Assembly (NCBI GenBank): GCA_913054055.1
Contig: CAJXIT010000077.1
Coordinates: 1-11,615 of the forward strand
From: an uncultured Thalassolituus sp.
Lineage (GTDB): Bacteria; Pseudomonadota; Gammaproteobacteria; Pseudomonadales; Oceanobacteraceae
Length of the DNA: 11,615 nt
Direction: 5' to 3'
Part shown: positions 6,635-11,615 of the stretch, one piece after another
Position numbering within the stretch: the first letter of the stretch is position 1
How the letters are laid out: each line of letters starts with the position of its first letter
The notes under the pieces: generated by a model
Databases searched by the model: none
What the model was told of the DNA's origin: nothing
Seen by the model: only the letters and a program-made list of their open reading frames with translations
Translations under genes and position numbers: made by a program

Positions 6635-6654
6635 TCACTAACGGTCTAAACTTT

Positions 6655-6679
6655 AAAAGGTTGATTGATCAACCTTTTT
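6655..6679 (-). terminator. Hairpin after infC, possible partial terminator
   Basis: A perfect 10-bp stem, AAAAGGTTGA/TCAACCTTTT with a 4-nt loop, begins 23 bp after the infC stop. The stem ends in T4 and is followed by AAAGTTT on the minus strand, while the opposite strand has five Ts. It is weak as a minus-strand terminator because the stem is A/T-rich and the T tract is short. It may stabilise the infC mRNA end or attenuate transcription into rpmI. Confidence 0.6.
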
Positions 6680-6701
6680 CAGACACTTAATAATGACCTA
6701 A

Positions 6702-7250
6702 CTACTTACCTTGTTTTTTGATGGGTGCTAACACCATGGTTAGCTGACGACCTTCCATCTTAGGACGCAATTCAACGTTAGCTATCTCTTCGAGATCTTT
6801 CTCGACGCGATGCAACAATTGCATTCCAAGCTCTTGGTGAGCCATCTCACGACCACGAAAACGCAATGTAATCTTGGCCTTGTCCCCATGCTCAAGGAAC
6901 TTAATCAGGTTGCGAAGTTTTACCTGATAGTCCCCATCTTCAGTGCCAGGACGGAATTTAATTTCCTTAACCTGGGTTTGAACTTGCTTCTTCTTAGCAG
7001 CGGCTTTTTGCTTTTTATCTTCGTAAAGCTTTTTACCATAATCCATGATCTTACATACGATCGGATCGCCATCTGCTATTTGAACTAAATCTAGTCCTGC
7101 TTCTTGAGCTTTCTCAAGAGCATCGCGCATAGATACTACGCCCAACTGCTCTGCATCAGCACTAATTAGTCGGCATTCACGAGCCTTAATGTTCTCGTTG
7201 ATGGAAGGTTTTTCCGGACGAGCTCGGCTATTTCTGTTATCGCGTCTAAT
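6702..7250 (-). CDS. infC: Translation initiation factor IF-3 (AUU start)
   Basis: IF3 binds the 30S subunit, keeps it from 50S and checks the start codon and initiator tRNA. The frame is open from 7250 and contains no in-frame ATG before the conserved core. An ATT at 7248-7250 lies 8 nt after a GGAG Shine-Dalgarno and just downstream of an in-frame TAA. From it the product is 182 residues (E. coli 180), starting (M)RRDNRNSRARPEKPSINENI, then ARECRLI and GVVSMRDALEKAQEAGLDLV. The N-terminal domain, the Lys-rich linker (about 95-105) and the C-terminal domain VKEIKFRPGTEDGDYQVKLR with FRGREMAHQELG are all present. IF3 genes characteristically start at AUU or AUC, allowing IF3 to repress its own synthesis. 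A start at the TTG at 7145 would delete 35 conserved residues. It follows thrS by 40 bp. Confidence 0.96.
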   Translation of the reverse strand: MRRDNRNSRARPEKPSINENIKARECRLISADAEQLGVVSMRDALEKAQEAGLDLVQIADGDPIVCKIMDYGKKLYEDKKQKAAAKKKQVQTQVKEIKFRPGTEDGDYQVKLRNLIKFLEHGDKAKITLRFRGREMAHQELGMQLLHRVEKDLEEIANVELRPKMEGRQLTMVLAPIKKQGK

Positions 7251-7262
7251 TGTTATGTCTCC
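7248..7262 (-). promoter_or_regulatory. infC ribosome binding site with AUU initiation codon
   Basis: Minus-strand GGAG (7259-7262), an 8-nt spacer, then ATT (7248-7250). An in-frame TAA lies further upstream and no ATG, GTG or TTG offers a better full-length start. The non-canonical codon is the known target of IF3 discrimination and hence of its autorepression. Confidence 0.85.
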
Positions 7263-7290
7263 GTTTTATTCATTTGAGCAGGCTCAAAAA

Positions 7291-9204
7291 TTACTGTCCG
7301 CGTGACTTTACATCTTCATTTAACAACTTGGCAAAGTCTTCAATACTCATGGTTCCTAGGTCTTCACCGGAACGCGTGCGTACCGCAACAGCGTTAGATG
7401 CCACTTCTTTGTCCCCTGCTACCAATAAATAAGGGACCTTTTGTAAAGTGTGCTCGCGGATTTTAAAGCCGATCTTCTCGTTTCTCAAGTCCGAATGTAC
7501 TCGAATACCCTGTTTTACCAAGGAATCTTCAACATTTTTGATATATTCGGCCTGATTATCGGTAATATTCAATAAAACAGCTTGAGTTGGCGATAACCAA
7601 GTCGGTAATGCACCTGCATGTTCTTCGATCAAAATACCGATAAAACGCTCTAATGAACCTAAAATGGCACGGTGAATCATCACGGGGGTTTGACGATCGC
7701 CGTTCTTATCCACGTATTGAGCGCCCAATCGGCCCGGCATTGAGAAGTCTAGCTGGATTGTTCCACACTGCCATTCACGGCCTAAGCAGTCTAATAGGGC
7801 AAATTCGATCTTAGGTCCGTAAAATGCACCTTCCCCTGGCTGATAGGCAAACTCTAGGTTACTGGCTTTAAGTGCATCCGCTAAGGCCTTCTCAGAATCA
7901 TCCCAAATGGCATCGCTACCAATGCGCTGCTCAGGACGAGTGGATAATTTAACCGCTACGTCTTTAAAGCCAAATGTTTCATAGGTCTCCAGTATCATCT
8001 GGATACAGGCATTTACTTCATCCAGAATTTGCTCTTCTGTACAGAATACGTGAGCATCATCTTGAGTAAATGAACGCACTCGCATCAAACCGTGTAATGC
8101 ACCTGATGGCTCATTACGGTGACAGCAACCAAATTCAGCCAATCTTAAAGGTAAATCACGGTAAGATTTAAGGCCTTGGTTAAATATTTGAATGTGCCCA
8201 GGGCAGTTCATTGGCTTGATGGCGTATTCACGCTTTTCTGATTCGGTCGTAAACATGCCGTCAGCAAATTTATCCCAGTGGCCAGAGCGTTCCCACAAGG
8301 TGCGATCCATCACCATGGGTGCTTTCACTTCTTGATAGCCAAATTGAGATAGCTTTTGACGTACAAATTTCTCTAGCTCGGTATAGATCGTCCAGCCTTT
8401 ACCATGCCAGAACACCATACCCGGTGCTTCTTCCTGCCAATGGAAAAGGTCCAGCGCTTTACCCAACTTACGGTGGTCGCGCTTTTCAGCTTCTTCAAGG
8501 CGCGTTAGATAGCTCTTTAGTGCATCCTTAGAGGCCCAAGCCGTGCCATAAACACGCTGAAGCATTTTATTGTCTGAGTCACCACGCCAGTATGCGCCCG
8601 CCACCTTCATTAACTTGAAGTTTGCACAAAACTTCATGCTGGGTACGTGAGGGCCACGACACATGTCGATGTATTCTTCGTGATGGTATAAGGCTGGTGT
8701 GCTGTCTTTTGGAATATTCTCATCAAGAATTTCCATTTTGTAAGTTTCGCCACGCTCTTTAAACGTATCGTAAGCGGTTTGCCAGCTGCCCACTTTCTTC
8801 TCTACTTTGTAATTTTTCTTAGCCAGTTGCGCCATGCGCTTTTCTAGCTGCTTAAGTTCTTCATCATTGATTGGGAAGTCGGCATCAATATCATAGTAAA
8901 AGCCGTTATCAATGGTAGGTCCAATGGCCATTTTCACATCAGGCCATAGTTGCTTAATGGCGTGCCCCATTAAGTGAGCACAAGAGTGACGAAGAATTTC
9001 TAAGCCTTCTTCATCTTTTGCAGTGATGATTCGCAAAGTGCTATCGGTATCGATCAACTCACATGCATCAACTAACTGATCATTTACAACGCCAGCAATG
9101 GTGTTTTTGGCTAAGCCAGAGCTAATATCTTTTGCGACATCTAAAACAGAAACGGCAGATTCAAACTCACGTTGTGAGCCATCGGGAAGAGTAATAACAG
9201 GCAT
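7291..9204 (-). CDS. thrS: Threonine--tRNA ligase
   Basis: ThrRS charges tRNA-Thr and edits Ser-tRNA-Thr; in E. coli it also represses its own mRNA. The 637-residue protein has an N-terminal TGS domain (1-62, MPVITLPDGSQREFES), the editing domain with H73, H77, C182 and H186 (HSCAH; MCRGPH), the class II core (about 245-535) and the anticodon-binding domain (about 536-637, with DLRNEKIGFKIREHTL). The zinc ligands C334, H385 and H511 fall at the same numbers as in E. coli; motif 2 is CHRNEPSGALHGLMRVR. The start was set at the ATG at 9204 because MPVITLPDG is the family N-terminus and AAGGAAA lies just upstream. The reading frame continues to an ATG at 9309, but those 35 extra residues overlap the operator structure and are not conserved. 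infC follows 40 bp downstream. Confidence 0.98.
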   Translation of the reverse strand: MPVITLPDGSQREFESAVSVLDVAKDISSGLAKNTIAGVVNDQLVDACELIDTDSTLRIITAKDEEGLEILRHSCAHLMGHAIKQLWPDVKMAIGPTIDNGFYYDIDADFPINDEELKQLEKRMAQLAKKNYKVEKKVGSWQTAYDTFKERGETYKMEILDENIPKDSTPALYHHEEYIDMCRGPHVPSMKFCANFKLMKVAGAYWRGDSDNKMLQRVYGTAWASKDALKSYLTRLEEAEKRDHRKLGKALDLFHWQEEAPGMVFWHGKGWTIYTELEKFVRQKLSQFGYQEVKAPMVMDRTLWERSGHWDKFADGMFTTESEKREYAIKPMNCPGHIQIFNQGLKSYRDLPLRLAEFGCCHRNEPSGALHGLMRVRSFTQDDAHVFCTEEQILDEVNACIQMILETYETFGFKDVAVKLSTRPEQRIGSDAIWDDSEKALADALKASNLEFAYQPGEGAFYGPKIEFALLDCLGREWQCGTIQLDFSMPGRLGAQYVDKNGDRQTPVMIHRAILGSLERFIGILIEEHAGALPTWLSPTQAVLLNITDNQAEYIKNVEDSLVKQGIRVHSDLRNEKIGFKIREHTLQKVPYLLVAGDKEVASNAVAVRTRSGEDLGTMSIEDFAKLLNEDVKSRGQ

Positions 9205-9223
9205 GTTATTTCCTTTTTCAGTG

Positions 9224-9244
9224 GTGAGGCCTACAAAGCCACAC
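9224..9244 (-). promoter_or_regulatory. thrS operator arm 1: tRNA-Thr(UGU) anticodon-loop mimic
   Basis: On the minus strand a stem GUGUGGC/GCCUCAC (7 pairs with one U-U mismatch) closes a 7-nt loop UUUGUAG. Placing the loop in tRNA numbering gives 32-38 with U33 and anticodon 34-36 = UGU, a threonine anticodon containing the G35-U36 that ThrRS reads. The triplet is 29-31 nt upstream of the thrS ATG, almost the position of the CGU-bearing arm in the E. coli thrS operator (about -30). The stem ends 20 nt before ATG, next to the Shine-Dalgarno, so bound ThrRS would block the ribosome. Confidence 0.75.
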
Positions 9245-9293
9245 ATGGTTAAGTGCTTGGCCCAATTAGATATAAAGTTCGTAACTTCTATCG

Positions 9294-9367
9294 TGGGCGA
9301 GATGCTCACTTCCCCTGCTTATGCAAACGCGAGTGTACTTACCAAGTACAGCCATTTACATCGCCCA
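9294..9367 (-). promoter_or_regulatory. thrS operator arm 2: tRNA-Thr(GGU) anticodon-arm mimic in a longer stem
   Basis: A 7-bp outer stem, TGGGCGA/TCGCCCA (9361-9367 with 9294-9300), encloses TGTACTTGGTAAGTACA (9334-9350). This is a perfect 5-bp stem closing the 7-nt loop UUGGUAA, the loop I recall for tRNA-Thr(GGU), with GGU at positions 34-36. It lies about 130-145 nt upstream of the ATG. E. coli's operator also has a second, upstream anticodon-like domain joined by a linker to the proximal one, so ThrRS dimers can bind both. No convincing promoter was found; a TTGATC/CTTAAT pair near 9390-9415 is weak. Confidence 0.7.
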
Positions 9368-9421
9368 GGGAACACATCCAAGCGTTATTAAGGTCAAATT
9401 GATGACCCTAGATCAAATACA

Positions 9422-9453
9422 CAAAAGGCACTGAATGATACCATTCAATGCCT
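9422..9453 (-). terminator. Terminator of the tRNA-Val gene
   Basis: A 12-bp stem with one mismatch (AGGCAnTGAATG / CATTCAnTGCCT, 9426-9453) is followed on the minus strand by TTTTGTG. It lies 34 bp after the tRNA 3' end and separates the tRNA transcript from the thrS leader. Confidence 0.8.
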
Positions 9454-9467
9454 AAAAAATTATTTGC

Positions 9468-9486
9468 TTACTTTACGGTAAAGTAA
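9468..9486 (-). repeat. Perfect inverted repeat abutting the tRNA 3' end
   Basis: TTACTTTAC and GTAAAGTAA, 9 bp each around a single G, end exactly one base before the tRNA CCA (9487). Such a trailer stem could guide 3' processing of the tRNA precursor, or it may be chance. As an RNA hairpin only about 7-8 pairs could form. Confidence 0.5.
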
Positions 9487-9563
9487 TGGTAGTCGCGACT
9501 AGATTCGAACTAGCGACCCCCACCATGTCAAGGTGGTGCTCTAACCAACTGAGCTACGCGACT
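9487..9563 (-). tRNA. tRNA-Val (anticodon GAC)
   Basis: A 77-nt cloverleaf with encoded CCA is read by eye. The acceptor stem is AGTCGCG/CGCGACT, the D arm GCTC/GAGC with loop AGTTGGTTA, and the anticodon stem CCACC/GGTGG with loop TTGACAT (GAC at 9527-9529). The variable loop is GGGTC, the T arm GCTAG/CTAGT with loop TTCGAAT, the discriminator A, then CCA. It decodes GUC and GUU. It has its own promoter upstream and a terminator downstream, and lies between cmk and thrS. Confidence 0.97.
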
Positions 9564-9575
9564 AAAGAGGGCAGA

Positions 9576-9603
9576 ATTTTACTGAGTTTTCAGTGGTTTG
9601 CAA
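9576..9603 (-). promoter_or_regulatory. Promoter of tRNA-Val
   Basis: Minus-strand -35-like TTGCAA (9598-9603), a 16-bp spacer and -10 TAAAAT (9576-9581) are followed by TCTGCCC, a C-rich discriminator typical of stable-RNA promoters. The predicted start is about 5-8 bp before the mature tRNA. Confidence 0.7.
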
Positions 9604-9695
9604 GCGATGCAAGGTTAATGAACTGGTTTAGTTAAGCTATATTCTTTGGCAAGCTTGACACCAGCCATGTCTTTTAGCTGAAGCTGCAGGATGGA

Positions 9696-9746
9696 TTTAT
9701 CGCGCAGAGGCTGCGCTCGTACGAGAGCGCCCTGTGCCCGATTAAA
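9696..9746. repeat. REPIN-like element overlapping the cmk stop codon
   Basis: Two REP-like halves are arranged head to head around the palindrome CTCGTACGAG (9716-9725). One half has the perfect hairpin GCGCAG/CTGCGC and a CGATAAA tail; the other has a GCGCCCTGTGCCCGATTAAA end. The right end covers the cmk stop codon (9742-9744). It has the same orientation and core as the copies at 1575-1685. It may serve as the cmk transcript's end structure. Confidence 0.78.
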
Positions 9747-10422
9747 CTAAGTTAGCGCGCTTTAATTCTGTCATCACAACATCCAGCACCTGTTCAATGC
9801 TCATATTGGTGCTTTCTACTACCAACGAATCCACTGCTGGTTTAAGCGGAGCCACCTCACGATTCATATCTCGTTCATCGCGCTCTTGAATATCTTTCAA
9901 AATGGCTTCGATATCCCCATCAACGCCTTTCTCTTGCAACTGTAAAAAACGACGTTTAGCACGCTCTTCTGCAGAAGCGGTTAAGTAAATTTTCACAGGG
10001 GCATCAGGAAAAACTACGGTTCCCATATCACGACCATCTGCCACCACACCGGGTGATTGAGCAAAATCTCTTTGACGCTCTAACAAAGCCTGGCGAACAG
10101 CTGGCAGCGCAGCAACCTTACTGGCCATGGAGCCTACTTCTTCCGTTCGAATATTCAGACTCACATCTTCCCCTTCAAGGATTGTATTGACCAAACCTTC
10201 ATCTTGAGGAATAAATTGAACATCCAAGTGTTTTGCTAGCACTGCAACGGATTCTTCATTATCAAGGGCTACACCGTGCTTACTGGCCGCTAAAGCCGTT
10301 AAGCGATACAGGGCACCACTGTCTAATAAATGCCAACCCAATTTTTTTGCTACAAGCTGGCAGATAGTACCTTTGCCTGCACCACCAGGACCATCAATGG
10401 CTAAAACAGGAGCCTGAGTCAT
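9742..10422 (-). CDS. cmk: Cytidylate kinase
   Basis: Cmk phosphorylates CMP and dCMP to the diphosphates using ATP, recycling cytidylate from RNA and lipid turnover. The 226-residue protein (E. coli 227) has the P-loop GPGGAGKGT (residues 11-19), WHLLDSGALYR (30-40), the CMP-binding insert with LEGEDVSLNIRTEEV, the ADGRDMGTVVFPDAPVKIYL segment (about 128-147), and the lid with Arg-rich AEERAKRRFLQL and ERDERDMNREVAPL. The ATG at 10422 has an AAGGAA Shine-Dalgarno 8 nt upstream. It is downstream of aroA as in many gammaproteobacteria, but the usual next gene, rpsA, is over 8 kb away here. A perfect inverted repeat lies directly before its ribosome site. Confidence 0.98.
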   Translation of the reverse strand: MTQAPVLAIDGPGGAGKGTICQLVAKKLGWHLLDSGALYRLTALAASKHGVALDNEESVAVLAKHLDVQFIPQDEGLVNTILEGEDVSLNIRTEEVGSMASKVAALPAVRQALLERQRDFAQSPGVVADGRDMGTVVFPDAPVKIYLTASAEERAKRRFLQLQEKGVDGDIEAILKDIQERDERDMNREVAPLKPAVDSLVVESTNMSIEQVLDVVMTELKRANLV

Positions 10423-10440
10423 GATTTAATTCCTTTTTTA

Positions 10441-10467
10441 GATGTAAACATAACTCATGTTTACATC
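10441..10467. repeat. Perfect 11-bp inverted repeat upstream of cmk
   Basis: GATGTAAACAT and ATGTTTACATC around a 5-nt spacer (27 bp in all) end about 7 bp before the cmk Shine-Dalgarno. On the minus strand it is followed by TAAAAAAGG rather than a T-run, so it is not a terminator for aroA. It could be an operator for a dimeric regulator or an mRNA stem that affects cmk translation; no regulator can be named. Confidence 0.6.
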
Positions 10468-10577
10468 CTGATATTCGATTAGCAGCCCAGATGACGCTTT
10501 ATGTTAGCTGGGATGCGTTTGGTTATTTCATTCTACCCAGACCAAAGGTCGAAAAGCAGATAAATTTAATAACCCTG

Positions 10578-10622
10578 TAATCGCGCACAGGGGACGCTCG
10601 TACAAGACCAGTCTCAGGCCCC
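10578..10622. repeat. Degenerate REP-like element downstream of aroA
   Basis: TAATCGCGCACAGGGGACG followed by CTCGTACAAG and GACCAGTCTCAGGCC matches the order and orientation of the REPIN copies at 1575-1624 and 9696-9746, with a broken central palindrome. It starts about 20 bp after the aroA stop. The rest of the aroA-cmk gap holds the inverted repeat at 10441 and no gene. Confidence 0.6.
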
Positions 10623-10640
10623 TAGAAGCCAATTAGGCCG

Positions 10641-11615
10641 TTATTCTTGACTAACTTTAATACCACTGTTTTGAGCCAGCTCAACAAACCCTGGAAAACT
10701 GGTGGCTACATTAGCACAATCCAAAACCTTAATAGGCGCTGATCCACGAAGTGAAGCAATGGTAAACGACATGGCAATACGATGATCGTGATGCGTTACA
10801 ATTTCTCCACCACCAAAACTGCCTTGCAAGCCAAAACCTTGAATGATCGCGCCGTCTTCTGTGCCTTGCGCATCCACACCTAAAATCTGCAAACCGTCCA
10901 CCATAGCTTGGATGCGATCACTTTCTTTCACTCTTAATTCTTCAGCACCGGTTAATACCGTGGTGCCTTCCGCACACGCTGCTGCGATAAAAATAGCTGG
11001 AAATTCATCAATGGCCAATGGCACTTGATCTTCGGGAATATTGATCCCTTTTAATTGAGCACTTTGAATACGAATATCAGCAACCGGCTCGCCGCCTACT
11101 TCTCGTTCGTTTAATACATCAATGTTGGCACCCATAGCGCGCAAAATGTTAATTACACCAATTCGAGTTGGGTTAATACCCACATGCTGAAGGGTAATGT
11201 CTGATTCTTTTGCAATGGACGCCGCCACCATGAAAAAAGCGGCGGATGAAATGTCAGCGGGCACATCAATGTTAGTGGCCGTTAACTCACCACCAGATTG
11301 CACGCTCACAGTATCGCCATTCACTTCTACATCATAACCAAAACCTTTTAGCATGCGCTCAGTATGATCACGTGTTGGTGCGGGCTCGGTCACTGTGGTT
11401 TTTCCTTCAGCGTATAAACCAGCAAGCAACAGACAGGATTTCACCTGCGCACTGGCCATTGGCAAGGTATAGGTAATCCCAGATAGGGCCTTGTCGCCTT
11501 TAATCAACATTGGTGGACGACCTTCAGCAGCGGTCTCGATTTCAGCCCCCATTTCACGCAACGGATTCGCCACACGATTCATAGGTCGTTTAGATAAAGA
11601 TTCATCGCCGGTCAT
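10641..11615 (-). CDS. aroA: 3-phosphoshikimate 1-carboxyvinyltransferase (EPSP synthase), N-terminus off window
   Basis: EPSP synthase joins PEP to shikimate-3-phosphate in the chorismate pathway. The visible 324 residues are the C-terminal three quarters; the ATG at 11615 is internal, and about 115-120 residues are missing because the window ends. Key segments are GDESLSKRPM (PEP-binding Arg10 of the fragment), LPMASAQVKS (51-60), TRDHTERML (81-89), NPTR (148-151), AIDEFP (201-206, catalytic Asp), ELRVKESDR (226-234), HHDHRIAM (275-282) and ATSFPGF (304-310). SAQVK, RDHTE and NPTR are the motifs used to define class II EPSP synthases (CP4-like); the fourth motif (GDKS/T) and the Ala100-equivalent lie outside the window. 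In Pseudomonas-like genomes this domain is often fused to prephenate dehydrogenase TyrA, which cannot be judged here. Confidence 0.95.
   Translation of the reverse strand: MTGDESLSKRPMNRVANPLREMGAEIETAAEGRPPMLIKGDKALSGITYTLPMASAQVKSCLLLAGLYAEGKTTVTEPAPTRDHTERMLKGFGYDVEVNGDTVSVQSGGELTATNIDVPADISSAAFFMVAASIAKESDITLQHVGINPTRIGVINILRAMGANIDVLNEREVGGEPVADIRIQSAQLKGINIPEDQVPLAIDEFPAIFIAAACAEGTTVLTGAEELRVKESDRIQAMVDGLQILGVDAQGTEDGAIIQGFGLQGSFGGGEIVTHHDHRIAMSFTIASLRGSAPIKVLDCANVATSFPGFVELAQNSGIKVSQE

Noticed and set aside
7253..7273. Six-codon frame MNKTET ending 2 nt before the infC AUU start, possible coupling peptide.
   Set aside because: No Shine-Dalgarno before its ATG; such short frames arise by chance. 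Kept only as a note, since TAACAATT resembles the TAACAATG at the pheT-ihfA joint.
7273..7288. Palindrome TTTGAGC/GCTCAAA in the thrS-infC gap as a terminator.
   Set aside because: No T-run follows on the minus strand and the loop is only 2-4 nt; probably not a terminator.
9205..9309. N-terminal extension of thrS by 35 codons to an upstream ATG.
   Set aside because: The family N-terminus is MPVITLPDG at 9204 with a good Shine-Dalgarno; the extension overlaps the operator stems and is not conserved.

Overview
The window is a block of core translation and housekeeping genes from a gammaproteobacterium, all on the minus strand. The proteins align closely with remembered E. coli and Pseudomonas homologues (RpsA, IhfA, PheS, PheT, RplT, RpmI, IF3, ThrRS, Cmk). 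The AroA fragment and the REP repeats (GTAGGAG-type head, CGAT-type tail) resemble those of Pseudomonas, so a marine Oceanospirillales/Pseudomonadales-type organism is my best guess. This was inferred by eye, not by a search.

In transcription order (right to left) the layout is: aroA 3' part (11615-10641); cmk (10422-9742); tRNA-Val(GAC) with its own promoter and terminator; a long structured leader followed by thrS (9204-7291); infC with a non-canonical AUU start (7250-6702); rpmI; rplT; a 279-bp hairpin-rich gap; pheS with a TTG start; a REP pair; pheT; ihfA, coupled to pheT; a terminator; a tandem REP cluster; and rpsA, which has a strong promoter and a folded leader and runs off the left edge. 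No mobile-element gene, CRISPR array or phage gene is visible.

The genes supply aminoacyl-tRNA synthetases (Thr, Phe), initiation factor 3, ribosomal proteins L35, L20 and S1, the nucleoid protein IHF-alpha, CMP kinase and EPSP synthase. Several are families whose expression is autoregulated through mRNA structure, and the sequence shows matching features. The thrS leader carries two 7-nt loops that mimic tRNA-Thr anticodon loops (GGU and UGU). infC begins at AUU with a good Shine-Dalgarno. The infC-rpmI gap holds a large nested hairpin. The rpsA leader folds over its own ribosome site.

The most notable architectural point is gene order. In many gammaproteobacteria cmk is followed directly by rpsA, and thrS-infC-rpmI-rplT-pheST-ihfA is a separate locus. 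Here the whole thrS-ihfA block sits between cmk and rpsA, and related REP-type repeats in the same orientation lie at both junctions (9696-9746 and 1541-1685).
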